A program made the translations under genes and the position numbers. The notes beneath the pieces were generated by a model. That model searched no databases, was not told the DNA's origin, and saw only the letters and a program-made list of their open reading frames with translations. DNA of 64,000 bases from Taenia hydatigena (taxonomy: Eukaryota > Platyhelminthes > Cestoda > Cyclophyllidea > Taeniidae): assembly GCA_036345935.2 (NCBI GenBank), contig JADWOT020000004.1:19089423-19153422 (forward strand), in the 5' to 3' direction. Shown here in pieces: positions 38,421-51,900 of the stretch (within the stretch, counting starts at the first letter, position 1; each line of letters begins with the position of its first letter).

Positions 38421-41400
38421 GGTGGAATAATTAGTTTGGTTGACTGCCAGTGTCATTTATGGTCACTTGGGTGGTCATATTGCCTTTTAGGCGTGGGCTG
38501 CTCTCTGGGCCATGCCAGCATCTCCGATCCATTTCTGTTTGCCGAATACCTATGTGTGCCCAAGTACTATGCCTTTATTGCCTTCAAGAGATTTTTAGGC
38601 GAGTACACCTGATCTAGTCACCTCCTGCTGGTCTCAGGATTGTTTACATTTAAGGTTTTTGAGTCCTTGCATAAAAATCATAAGAATTAGAGACTGGTAG
38701 GCATCGTGAATGCAGAGTCGAATTTGGGAAATGAGTTTGTGGTAAGAAATGCATCCTTACATTTGCACACGAGTGTATTTGTGCAAATGTGACCAGCTTA
38801 AAGAACTTTGCTGCGTAAAATCGTCTCCTAGGTCCTATACTTCCGCCGTAAAATACCTTAGTGACATGATCTAGGATCCCCAGTTTTGTCACGTAGACGT
38901 ATGAAACCGGGCAAGACCGCTTTTCAATGGGCCCTATACCATGTGGTAATCTTCACATGGGATGGTCTTTGTTCCAATTGTATTTCAACAAAATTGAACT
39001 TCTTAACTGAACGTATAACTACTTAATCTCTCCAGTTCTAGCGGTTTTTGGCACCTTTCCGACGGAATCGCGTCAAAAGCGAGTCTTTTATTGACACTGG
39101 ATAGGCGTTACCAAAAATGCTACTGAACATCGAACCTACGTGTCACCTAAAAGGGTACGAAAACTATCTTCACTGGCCGGGTGCCACGGAGGAAGGTTCT
39201 GCGCTGTGGATTGCTTAATCTGTAGAGACTCACAAATAAAGACAGCTGGCGTCCAAGGCAACACCAAGCACGTATGAGCTGCGGACTTCGCCATTAAGAA
39301 GCCAGTGTGGCTATGCAATTATTCATTTGTCAAGAGACCATATGCAAGCATCTTCACAGTCTTAGCTGCCAAGTGAAATCCTGGTGGGCAGTTAAGAATG
39401 CGAAACTAGCTGAAAAGGGGAACGATTTAAGGTATTAATTGTGCAATGCTAGTTCAAATCGAAATTTACTAAGACAATTCACTTTCTACAGAGTGTTCTT
39501 AGGGGCATTACTTGGCCGGTGAAATGCTGTAGGCTATTGTCGAGCCTTGAACAGCGGAGTCAGTTTTCCAGTGGACTCTATAAGGAGTCCAAAAATGCCG
39601 ATGCAGTGATTTTTGCGGGTCACTTCATTTACTTTTGCCCTTTAAAGCTCTAACTGCGTTACGATGGCTAGTAGCGAACACCGGAGTTTGCATTGAAACA
39701 GAGGGGATTGCTTAAAATTGTAGTCTAAATTTGCGCTTAACAGCGCTGCCTTGTCGGCCTCGGGAGTTGGATGTTCTTTTTTACCGCTCTAGTCTTCTGG
39801 ATATTTCAAGCTTTTCCAACGACGTCGTTGGCTTGCTGATCCTTCATTGTTGACCTGCACTACCATAATGTCGTCCCCGCCTACATACCATTATACCACG
39901 TTTCTATCTAATGCCTATTTTCTTTTTACATCCTCACATGCACCTTTAACAACCACCCACGATCACTGTAAGTGAACGGGCTAATACAGCAACAATACAT
40001 TCAACCAAAAGATCGTTCAAGCGCAAAAATTATGCATTAAAACACTAAAGCAGTGGGAGTGGGAATGGTGAGATGAAGGATTGGCCATTACTACACTTTT
40101 CGAATGGTCTTAGATCATTAGTATTTTATTTTGGTGCTCCGTATGCACTGCGTTTGTTATTTGTTTAACTCTCAGTTTCGTTAAAGGGCCAGCAGAGTCG
40201 CAATGTAACGGTAAAATACAATTGCATTGCTACTTAGGAAGAATAAATGGACTTTAATAACTGTATTTCTCCATTATTCGATAAAACGTTTTCAATTTAT
40301 TTAAGGCATTTAAAAGAGTGGGAAATGCTATAGTGGTAAATAGTGATAAGGGAAAGAAGGATAGTCATTTAGCGTGGGAATGCCAAAAGTAGTGAAAAGA
40401 GTGAGGCAATAACATTGTTTATTTAACGCACCCGTAGTTCGAAAAAAAACAGTCGTTTTTAAATGTAGAGAATTCTTCTTCCGTTTTAACCCCTTCCTTT
40501 TAACAATAAAGCGACATTTTACACCGCCTTCCTATTTGTGTGGGGAGGAATCTGAGGCAAGCAATGCGTAAGCAAGTTAAGGCAACATCTTTCACTCCTT
40601 TTACAAAGCTCAGACAGTTTTATAGCAAAACTTTTGATCCAACGAGCAATCAACTCAGCTCTAGCCACACCCACTTCCACCTCGCGTCTATTTCACAGTT
40701 TTCGTTTGTGATTGCCTAAGGAGAAGGAAATATACGGCAATCATTACTTGGGGAACTATCACCAGAGGGCACTATGGAAAACCTGTTTCTGATAGTAAAG
40801 AATAACAATTTTTTGCCTCCCGAGCTACCGCATTGTGTCGAATGAGCCTGTAAACAAAGGACACGCTAGTTCATGACCAGGAGATGTACCTGATCTCGAT
40901 ACATTCATCTTAGAATGCTTCACCATCAAATTTACAGCATTTTACAAATGGCATTTGGGTTTGATCGGTGTAATCCACCACTGTACATCACACTTTCTCC
41001 AGTTGATGCACAACTCATACCATGAAGGGAATTTGCACCCTCGAGTCACATCAGACACGATTGATAATTCAAGAGACTAGTAAATGATAGGAGAGTGATT
41101 GAGAGCACAATAGACGGAGAGTATTGTGCCGATGGACTGACGCACATCTATTTTGTCTCATAAATGCTTACAAACGGTGGTATGCAGGTAACTAAGTCCC
41201 CACATCGGTATAGCGTCCTTAAAACGGCGCAATTTGCATTATTCACGCAATTCTGCAACTCTAATGTGTGAAAATTGCATGACCAGCAAGATGCCTATAA
41301 GAATGCCCCGATGGGAATTCGCAGAGGCAGATTGCATGTACCTCTATCGCTCCGCGCATTAATGATTCAGTAAGGTTGTTTGCACAATTTCCAGTCAAAA

Positions 41401-42613
41401 GTGAAATCTTCTGTTAAATACTCAAAAAAAAGGGGCACACTGCAGAACGCCTTCAGCCTAAATTACTCTTGAAGAGAATTAAAAAGGCAAAACAGGCGAT
41501 AGGGATAGTCACCATGGGAATGGAAGAAACGACAAAAGACATGCACGCTTTCGTGTAGTGGAGTCGTGACACAAGTGTGCAAGACAAGTGGTCGCCTCCA
41601 TCGTCTTTTCTTCTGCTTTCCTGCACAGTGTGTCACCGTTTTTGGGAAAAAAGGTTATTTCCTGTATTTTAAGGAATCCCTGTGGTGAGCCAAATAGCAT
41701 GTATCGAGTTATTCCAGCTGTAATTCTAAAAAAATGCTTATTCTCGATTGTAAGGAACTCAATTATCTCACTTACCACTCGTTATGGCATGCTAGCATGA
41801 TCCTTCTCAAAATTTTCCTGATCAAATTAAAGGGTTTTGTCTAAAGCAGCATCTTTCGTGCCTTTACAGGCTAGCAATTCGGTAAGACACTTCTTTCCTA
41901 ATTCAACTTTAAATGGCTAGTGATCCTGTTCGTCTTGAAAAATACATTTTTTTAATGATAATTCTCAGATGATCTTACGTATTCAAGCCAAAGCACGATC
42001 CTCTTGGGCAGGGGACAAAAAAGAGGGAAGGACAGTTTTCCCAAATGGAATTGGACAAGAACGCGATAGAAGCACGGTGCAGATGGCCATCTACAAGCCC
42101 TCAAAGTCAATTTGCCTCTGAAAAGTGCCATTTTTTGATTAGCGAATCAAACGTACTCACTTGAGACTACGCTTTGAAGTAAATTTGCATTTCAACAAGA
42201 ATTAAAGCATGGATAAACAAGAAATACCCCCAAATTACAACTGCTTCCATGTTGAGACGCCTCCTTAGAGTTCAATCCTCCTTCTGCCTTCCAGTCAGCC
42301 AGTCCACCTTTGCATAACTTCTCGGCTCTGACAGAAACATAGCAAGGCTATAAACTTCCCTAGCATGAAACAGCAGAAAGGCACTTTCCTTGGCAAAGTT
42401 CCACATGAGAAGGCGAGAAGGCATCAGGACCCTTTGGCCCCTTCACTGATCTCTAAATGACCCACCTTTCAGTGCCATCCATCCCTTATAATCGAAAAGA
42501 ACTTCAATTCAAGCCTTTCTCCTACCAAATTGCATGAGCCTGACTCAAAGTAGGGTCATTCACTTCCTCACCCATCGCCCAATTCAACAAGAGGAGTGTA
42601 AGAGTAAAACTTC

Positions 42614-42619
42614 TTTATT
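42614..42619 (-). terminator. Polyadenylation signal of VPS50
   Basis: The canonical hexamer AATAAA on the minus strand lies about 115 bases after the VPS50 stop. It is followed within about 30-60 bases by a G/T-rich stretch. Position and composition fit a short 3' UTR; usage is inferred. Confidence 0.6.
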
Positions 42620-42733
42620 CTTAAGTACACTGAAGGAAGAGAAAGTGATGAATAACCACAAAAAAATGAAAAGAGAAAGACAGTTGTCCCACTGTAGGAA
42701 TGTGAGGAAGATAAACGATATGAAAAGGCGATA

Positions 42734-42995
42734 TCATGCCTCTACTCCAGAGCCACCGACACCACCGGAATGGAGCAGTACGGATTGCTGATGACGAGCG
42801 TAAACGGTGGTCACTGCGGCAACCAGACGTTGTCGGGTGTGCTTGTCACCACGGGCAAGGCAATGAGCCAGGCCCAGGCTTTGGCGCTGTGTGTAGCGGT
42901 GCACTCCAGTACTCTCCAGCCAATTGGACCACTCGCGAGTTGGCACAAAGAAGGCCTGGATGTAGTCCACCAACAGGTTCAGCTTCACAAAGGGT
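42734..42995 (-). CDS. VPS50: VPS50 terminal exon with stop
   Basis: This exon encodes PFVKLNLLVDYIQAFFVP and REWSNWLESTGVHRYTQRQ, then KHTRQRLVAAVTTVYARHQ and a short divergent tail. It aligns with the extreme C-terminus of syndetin (ETYIKAYYL ... KKARQKLLAAID). The TGA stop occupies 42,734-42,736. The tail after the conserved helix is about 15 residues longer than in vertebrates and ends in a Gly/Ser/Val-rich stretch. Confidence 0.94.
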
Positions 42996-45900
42996 CTAGA
43001 GCATTGGGAGGAGAAAAGAGATGTTTACGGTCTTGGATGAGATATCGCGTCTGTGAATATGAAATGCATTATTTTATGGGTCAGCATAATCTGCAACTGG
43101 TGCTTGGTGCTTTGAATGAAGCCCGAGTCAGGCATAAGGGAAGAACGGAAAGGAGAGCAGGATACGAGGTGAATAAGGGATTCGGTTCTGATGTATAAAA
43201 AGATAAATTTTTTTTGTTTTGATCCACGTCTGGATGAGCTAGAATCTTTTATCAATGCCAGATAGCCTCTAGTCCTACCGAGAGGATGCAAGGGGTATAT
43301 AAATGGAAACAGAGACAAGACCTGTACATGTGAAATGTTGTATTTTCTTCTGTTTGTATCATCGTCAACCGATTAGGCGTATACCGGCGAGTTTAGTTTC
43401 ATAAATGCTTTATAACTTGCTGAAAAAGAGATTTGATCGAGGTGCTACGCAGCAAAGGGCGGAACTAATATCAAGCTTTCAAGGGTGAAATTACCATCTC
43501 TGAGGTTAATGTTTTTGTTTTCTTTTATTTCGTCGACCAATGCTCATTTTCAGCAGATGTTCAGCCTGGATGTCGCCAAGTCCACCGCCAAGGCGCAACA
43601 CCTTTCAAATTGAGGTTTACGAAGAGCGGAAGTGACACAATTAAGGCAAATTCCGTTTACGCACTACATCGGTAGCCCTCCTTTGTAGTATGATCAACAA
43701 TTCTCATTCATCGATGGAGAATATGATGACTTCTAGCGAAACTTCAGGGAAAGCCTACGTCTAGATGTGTTTGCCAAAACGCGAAAAACGTCACAGAAAC
43801 AAGACATATTAAGCGGCTGCTTGGATCATTGAAGGAACGGGGTACGATCTAGATGTGGAACTTGGATTTTGAAACCACAGTGGTAAACTAAGTCCAAGCT
43901 ATGATACAGAAGATTCATCAATGGAGTGACCAAAGATGTCTCCCAAAAAATAACGATGTTTATAGCACGATCGTTGTTTTATCGCATAATTAGCTACATG
44001 GGTTTTCTCAGCTTTCCACGATTCTACCTTCACGATGTAGACATAGAGCTCTGCCCATGAGGCCTTGATTTCGAGTCCCAAATTTTCAATTTCCCCAATA
44101 AAACCACTGACTTATCCTAAAATACCTTCAGGATTAACTCTGACGCTATAACAGCCAACAAACTTCCATGAAGCGGGGTCAGCGAACACAAGGCAGTCCT
44201 AAAAATAGCCTCATATCTAGATCTACCCTTCACATACAATCGCAAATATCTACAAGATGGAGGACGAAGAGGTGGAAAACACAAACCTTATGCCCGATTC
44301 CGTTTCACACAGTAGAGCAGCCGACTGTACGTCAAGGAGCATTTGACTACGTCCCTCTTCTGTACAGTCATATACTCCGGCCAAGCCCTCCAGTATCTCT
44401 GCAGAGATCCACGCCATAGCACCCATCCAGAGAGCGCGCATAGCCGGCGGAGGAATAGGAGGTGGGGAGAGAGCCTTGAAAGCACTAGACAAGCGCGATA
44501 TCGCCGCATTAACCGATTGAAGGTAGGCGCTTGGCTCCGTCGCAACCGCTTTTGATGTCCAACCGGAGTTCGTCGATACCATTTTTCGTAGCAGATGTGG
44601 CGTGCCTTTGTCTGCTGAGGAATCTCGATTTAGGTGCCTGGGGAGAGAAAATATGCTTTTCTTACTGGATGACTTCTCGCCAACCAAATTACTAAGGATT
44701 CTAGAACTCACCCACCAAGGAGTAGGAGGGATGGGAAGATGCAAGAGGCGAGGTGACGCGCAGTGGCTTCTCGGACGTCAAGGGCTGTGATGAGAGATTG
44801 GTCACGGAATGCGTCCAAGAGACCACGTTTGCTCTCCGGAAGACAATCTCGAAGATGAGGAAGGAGGTCCTGTGGAAACAACAGATATTTTCGATTCCTA
44901 AAATTGGATTTGTATAAGCTACCAACCTTCAAGTCATCCATGAAGTACAAGGGTGGTGTGTATTTTATACTAACAAATACAAACTCTATTTCAGCTAAGC
45001 TATCACCAGCTTTACTCTTTGCTAATTTTCATAAAACGGATAATCAAGAGCAAAATATTGGGAAACAACAGCATTCCAACAGTGTTAAATGCATTTCTTT
45101 TACTACAAAGTCTCCTTGCGCTACAATGATACACTCATTACAGTCAGCTTCGATAACGGTTGAAATTAGAAAACCACTTCCCTAATAAGCACTAGCAAAC
45201 TGTTCGAAACTGCAATTTTTCATGCGCGATTGAAGCGTGGTTGCCAACTCTACCGAAGAAACGTTTCGCATACTATCTCACGACAGGTTGTGCCGAACAG
45301 GCGCTCAAGATCAGACAGGAGTTAAGTGTGCTGGGTAAGTGCGCACAAAAATGTCTGCTAAAATTGTTGACTAAAAACGCTAGAAGTCACCACAACTGTG
45401 ACCATCAATGGCGCACAGCAGGCTTTGCAAGCTTACATCGGTAAAACTTTTCACTGACATGCATTTGATGACCCTATCGCCATATCCTCCAGAGCTTGAA
45501 GTTTTCCGTGGATACGAGTAAACACTGGTGAGCTCAAAAGTTGGTGTTTGCGTTGCAAAGGAAGTTTGTTCATCACCACAAATCGTTACGCGGGTGCACG
45601 TACACACACACTTTTACTAGCACTATTGCCTGCCATCCAATCTTGATTAACGATGTCTGCGCTGGATCATGACCTTTGTGTCGCGTACCAGGAGTAGCGG
45701 AAAAATACCCAAGACACTTGCTGTGGGGTGTAGTACCACCGCGATGACAGCCTTTTTTGGGTGTTTCTGTAAGGTTAAAGGTCTCCAATTTGGTTAAAGG
45801 ACTTTCACATTTGAAATGCCCGGTTCCTGTTTAAAAACTCTTTAAACTTGTTAGCACGGTGCTTAAAAAACTGCACATTAATGACACTAGCCTCTCAGCT

Positions 45901-48900
45901 ATTCTGCACAAACGGAAATTTTAGATTAAAATCTGGTACCCCAAGTGATAGATCCATTTGAAATACCTGAATTTGCGGAGACTCACAATGGAAGGACTAA
46001 GTTTACACAAACTGGTCGGAAATCTTCTCGAACAGTACTTCTGCAGCATGGCAAGTAAGAGAGTAAGAAGTGGTGTAGTATTTAACAGTGGTAAATAAAA
46101 TACGATTTAACGCTTTTGCAAAAAAAACAAGGGTTTTATTACGAATCATAGGAGAAAGGAAGCCAAAAGGGGAATCAAGTGCAGCTAAAAGCCAAAATAT
46201 TCACCTTTCGGTTTGAATTAAGAGTGGTGTTTGGCAGAAATAAACGCGACTCACCTTTTCCAGAACGGTGGACAAGTAGACCAGGGATTCCACACCAACA
46301 AGGTGCCGCCGAAGGTGCCTGATTATGTCCTCCATGCTTGCCATCTGATCGGCATCTGCTGCTTGCTGATTGGAAGCATCCAGAATGCAATTAGGAACCA
46401 CGAAGCGACTCTAAATTTTAATGAGTATTTGAACATCATCAAAATAAGGTTATCACTTTGTGCACGGTGGCTACTTACGCCATTCTCCACATGAGAGTGA
46501 CCAGCTGGAGCGATAAGACGAGTAGAGATGCGGGTAAGAGTCTTTCTCAGACGCTCTGGCAGCTGAGGCGCGCCTTCTTTCGGAGACTGTGAGATAAAGA
46601 AAATTCGGAAAAGCGCTCGATAAGAAGACCAGGTAAACCGGTTAGTTAAAGGAGACTGTCATTTGACAACTAGAGTAAATGAAATGGCTTATTTACTCAA
46701 TTACGAAACTTTAAAAATATTTTTCGCGTAGCAACCGATGAACCAATTATTTGAAACAGCCGAGAAAGAGGTATTTTTCATGAGACTGTCGGGTTTTGAA
46801 AATATAAAGCCTTTCAAGTACCGCGCTATAGAATTTAACGAGCTTTCGAACAGGGGCCGCAATAAGTTTCCTAATGCAACGTAAAAAGGCCGTGTGGTAA
46901 GAGAAATGCAGTTTGCACTGTTTGGATGTTTAAAGAAAATTTGATGAACTCATAAAACCCGTCTCAAAGTAAGTAGGGATAGCGAATGCACTCAAAGGAT
47001 GCATGCACGATTTTCCCATAAGTACAGTTGAATGCCCAATTGGAACGGATTATCATCAAGTTAGCAGAGAGAGTCTAAGATGGTAGCTAATCAGAGGAAA
47101 CGGAGCAGCGTCGATCATGAAGAAGAAGTTCTGTTGTCAGCCGAGTTTAATCCATAAAATGAGCCACGTGACATGAGGAAGACCTCTGCCATCGGAATGG
47201 GACCCAACAACATTGAATCAGTTCAAAAACTCGGCTTTGTCGATTCTGTATAAATGCGTCCAATTTTCCTTAACTTTACATCCCATTTTTTGTAAGAGGG
47301 ATATTCTTATTCACGTTCAAACGGCACAAAAGTAATAAACTGAGAAAATAGGTTAATGAAAGACCTTTCCCATCAAAACTTTTCCAGAAAAAAGGGAATC
47401 CATTGGTTCAATCATCGGAAGCTTTAATGTTGGGGATTTGTTTTTATGTCGAAGAGAGAGACAAGCTTTTCTTATTTAGGGCTTACTCTACTGCAACTTT
47501 CTCATTATTTTGTCCCACAAAAAGCTTCTTTTCAAAATAAAATTAGTGGCATTCAAGCAACTAAAAGTTTCTTAAATTCAGCCTCTTTACATGGCTTCAT
47601 TTCATCACAAAACGCAAAAAAATTCCCTCTTCTACAGAACGTTTTGACCCCAGAAGGGAACAAAAACTCCGAACATAGCCGCCTTCGCTTCTGTCTCACT
47701 TGTATTTCCCATCTGGCTACCTATTGCACACGTCATGATGTGACCCACCGACAGGAAATAGCAATGACACCTACGTTCCAGTAGTGTGAAGTGAATCTAC
47801 GCGCAATTATTTGACCTTCAAAAGGTCTGCAATCGTCACTGCAAACAATCCAAACATGTCTTCCCCATGAATAAAGTAGCACCTGCCCTAGAGGTGTGGA
47901 TAATAGATCCATTCAACAAGTCAACGCTCCCACCCCGGTCATTTAATGATCAATGGAATACAAAGGTCATCTCTAATCAAAGGTTGATTGGGAAAGAATT
48001 TCAAATACACAGCACATTTCTATAACGCAGGTGAAGAACGATAAACTGATCGACAATCAGCACATGTAGATTGAACTCATTTGGTTGCATTTGCACTTGA
48101 TGTAAGTGTAATCTAAATGCTTCATTACTCATGCGAAATATCACCAAATATTTTTTCCTTGACGTATTAATATCCCATTATCACTTTATGCTATAAATAA
48201 TTCAAACTCACAAAAGGCTTTCCGAAGAGGCTGTAGACCTAGAAAAGGGTAAATGAAGCAAGGTAGCCGAGTGAAAACATGATGTCTGCCACGAAAAATG
48301 GTAAGCTTCAAACTTACGACGAATAGGTAGTAGTCAAAAATCTGTCCAATGCAGTGCATCACCTCACTGGCAATGGGCCGCAACAGACGCATCATTTGTA
48401 GATATCGACCTACAAAAAGTGGACACACAGTAGGGACTGTAGAGTCAGTAAATTAATAAAGCCACAGCCATAAAGAGTAGGTCATTTGTTAGAGTTAAGG
48501 CTTCCCCAATCGCCTAAAATGCAGTATAAGGGATGATTCCGCTGTTGGGGGATGAAATCAGAAGGGCAAGGGAATGGGAGTTCGTTTTTCGCAAAAAAAG
48601 AAAACAAAAAGTTGTTTTAAGCTGTCCACTATCAGTACTACATAGACAGTACGCCCCAATTGTGTTATCCGACCCCGTGCGTCACAAATATGTGACGTGC
48701 GTCCATCACCAGCTTATAATAACTGATTATGATAAATTACAGACGGTTTTATTGTAACATCGGTTTCCATTCAAATTCTTACTTTTACCCACAATAGCCA
48801 ATAGAATTTTCCGGTTCGGTTGTGCACGTATTGAAGTCGTACTAAAAAACGGGCGGCTGCCTGAGCCACGGTAGTAGGTTAAGCAAAAAAGACGAGGAAA

Positions 48901-51900
48901 GGCCAAAGATAATTTCGGTGAAAGATGTAGTCGTAAGTTCTTATATACTACTAAGACTCGTTGCTATGGAAAATATGTGCGATTTTAGGCAACAAGCAAA
49001 ATCACCACGCAGGATTTATCTTGAACGAAAGCTACTTAGTTGCCTAAAGTATCGGAGCGCAAAGAGGGGATATCTTCAACTTGCACTGAAGATGCTCGTA
49101 CACAGGAGGGAAGGACGTTATAAATAAAACCTCCGATTTAATTAAATACTTCTACTATTTGTGACTACTTCTGACATTTTTTCATCGTTTTTCGCCAAAG
49201 ATTAAATAATATTAGCACAGTTTTCAGTAGGTTTTGTTGTAATGGCTTCTAGTAACATTTGGCGAATTCAGAAATGGACGCGATTGTTTGTATGCATACA
49301 TTACAAAGTTGAGGTGTGCAGTACTCGTTTTATTTTCCGACAACCACCGTGGGAGGAACATGATGTGACGCGTGCCAGAGTTTAACCCGACTGCAAGATC
49401 GCTACAGGTTGCCGTATAAAAGTGCTGCATTGCTGTCAGAGGTTTGGTAAGCGAAAAATATTGTACAGAAATGGTTCCACGATTCCGATTTCACCGATAA
49501 AACTACTCAAATCTAAATTGGTCACATTAAAAAAAACCACCCGTTCTCGAAAAAAAAAAAACAAAAATAATTTGTTGACGCCTGGCATTAGGTGAACAGG
49601 GCAGAAGATTTAAGCAAATAGACGCTTCGTGACAAGCACTAATGAGGGAACAAAAAGGCTATACTTCGCTGTTCTTCACTCCTTTACAAACCTTACAAAA
49701 CTTGTCGTTCCTTCTGAACTGTTTACCAAGTGACATGGCATGCAAAGTGACATTTGCATTCACTGGATGGCCGAGCGCTCACAGCTACCTCAATACCATG
49801 GTGACAGCTCTTGTCGCAGTGAATGAAAGGGACGGGCAACTCGCCAAAATAACAATACGCCGCACCCACTGCGATCAATTACCAGTCGACTTCTTACTTC
49901 CAGCGTACCGAATAAAACTATGGTCTTTGGGGCACGAGACCTATTATAAGTTACGTTTTTAGTACTCAAATATTGCACGCCTTAAATTGTGGCTCCGATT
50001 CAACGAACACGCTGCTGACAGTGCCGCTAGATTCCCAGCCGTCACCCTTCGCAGATAATAAGGCTGCTCCTATATTGGTTCTCCACCCTCACTTTTAATT
50101 CAGTGTTAGTGTCCCACTATCTAATTCACAAGTGGTTTTGGAATTATCAAGCACCGAGAAAAGGCAATAGTCACTTGCACGTGTTCAAGTTGCATCGAGT
50201 GGTTGCTTGGTCTTCAAATTAAGAATTTATGGTAAACAACTCGGTCCCAGTGCTCCACATATAAAGGAATCAGCCCCTTGGAGATGAAATGGTGCTTCTT
50301 AAAAAGCTTTTAAGGGTAACTCGGGTACTATAGCGATGTCGCAGGGAATAGACGACTAAACAATAAGTTCCAATATTCTAGCCAAGTTCTCAGTCCAGAT
50401 TATCTCCAATTTCCACACCTTCCAACTCCTCCTTCTCATAAGAGGGCATTTTTTAAATCATCACACGTTAGACCATAATATCGAGGCTGTTGTGCTTACT
50501 GTCAACTTATTATAAAAAATGACCCCCAAAAATTTGCAATAATTATTAAAATCAGATCTGAAATCCAGTCAATAGACACCGAGAGATTTATTCAACGTAT
50601 AAACTTACCAAGGAGGCGAAGAACTTCTATTGTTGTGCTTGCGAGAATTGGGCTTGGTGAGATTGCCTCTTGTTCGGAAGCCGTCGACTGGTCCTATAAA
50701 TAACTTCAAGACTTAGTGGTGCGCTTTCTTAAAACTAGCGTCGAAACCCAAAGCCGCACTACTCATTCATTGTTTGAAGCAAAAGGTTTATTGTAAGCAC
50801 CTTCTCACATTCTTCCTTTTGCGTATCGCATGTCTTTCTACTACGCTTGTGGTGGAATGACATGAACGATATGTACTTTAACTCCATAAGTATTTACGCG
50901 GGCTTCTTTAGAATTCCATGACCCAAACATCACAGTGGAAACGTTTTCAACCGAAAAACCAAAAGCTTCTCTGAAAGTTCCACAAGCACTCTAGAACGTC
51001 TTAAAATCCGAGTCCTTGTTCGATTTTCCTGACTGGCCAATATTAGGAAAAGATAAACGTTGCATGTACCAATAACTAACAAACTGCAAATGCGTGTGCT
51101 CTTGGTTGTCAGCCAGCAGTCACGTCCGCATACGCCTACCCCCGAATAGTCGTCCGTGTTGCAATCTTTGCCCCTGATTGCTCTGACTGGAAAAATTGAC
51201 AAGGTCAACGATTGAAAATATGAATACTGGCGCATAACACACTGGTAGTATGTAGCTACACCCGTCCCACCTATGATAATACCCACCTGATCCCTGTGCA
51301 CTCTATAGCCTTGCAATTATTTGGGAGGTTGCCAGCCTGATTGCATAGCCAGGGTTCTCATACACTACATATTACGCCATTCCAACTCCTAGCCCTTAAT
51401 CCTCCATCTGTATCGCCTAGGCTCCCTTAAGCAATTTTTATGAAAATCCCAGCTACCGAGCGGTACCCAATAAAATCAATTGCTGGCGCTCCTGAATTGC
51501 AGTACTCACAATCAACTAAAATAAAATTACTCCATCCTGTTGGGATGGAACTTTGCAGAAGTGTCAAATAAAAGGCACTATGTGACAGTGCTGTGAACCG
51601 GCTACATCTAATTATTTTAAACCATAGTGCTATCACGCTATCACGACATCAAGCAGAATCATTAATGTCAATGAACATGGAATCTACCACTAAAAGAGAT
51701 AATATGCGCCCCCGAAGTAAACGCATAATCAAACAAACCGAGCTTTCTCCCACAACAATCCTATTGACTGGCGATTCGACGCCGGCCTCCAAAGAGCCCT
51801 TCTGATCGATTGTTGGACCATCCAGTTCCAGGTCGAAAAAATGGCAGTCAAAGGGTTCTTTAAATAACTTTTCACGGCTCTGAGAGGAGGATCTAAAAAA

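Larger units (their letters stand above)
37307..38607 (+). mobile_element. Decayed LTR retroelement with gag/protease remnants
   Basis: The 5' LTR (37,307-37,547) begins TGTAGG and ends CTACA. The primer-binding site follows at 37,549. Internal sequence keeps gag-like frames: PDSYIDHYCETLAQLAIDRR near 37,690-37,750 and DEAYARDL plus LLAERAF near 37,798-37,850, interrupted by two stop codons. The frame LGAASSLVNPQAFQNLP near 38,160-38,210 resembles a retropepsin active-site region in which the catalytic Asp-Thr is replaced. No reverse transcriptase or integrase is visible. A diverged 3' LTR runs from about 38,430 to 38,607 (shared GTGGGCTG, GGCCATGCCAGCA). The element is short (about 1.3 kb), internally deleted and dead. 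Its LTR is homologous to that of the element at 57.8 kb. Confidence 0.8.
36654..42733. other. Intergenic region between VPS50 and DOP1
   Basis: 6.1 kb between the VPS50 stop and the DOP1 start. It must hold the DOP1 promoter and 5' UTR. 36,780-36,900 is a T-rich stretch with repeated TTTATGT-like words. A decayed LTR element occupies 37,307-38,607 with an inverted copy of part of it at about 37,125-37,292. 38.7-42.5 kb has no recognised gene. Confidence 0.7.

Noticed and set aside
45230..45335. Faint resemblance to 5S rRNA (AGATCAGACAGGAGTTAAGT)
   Set aside because: Only scattered words match; the 5S internal control region and pairing ends are absent.
47446..47784. 112-codon plus-strand open frame in a VPS50 intron
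   Set aside because: Antisense, no recognisable motif, no supporting splice context.
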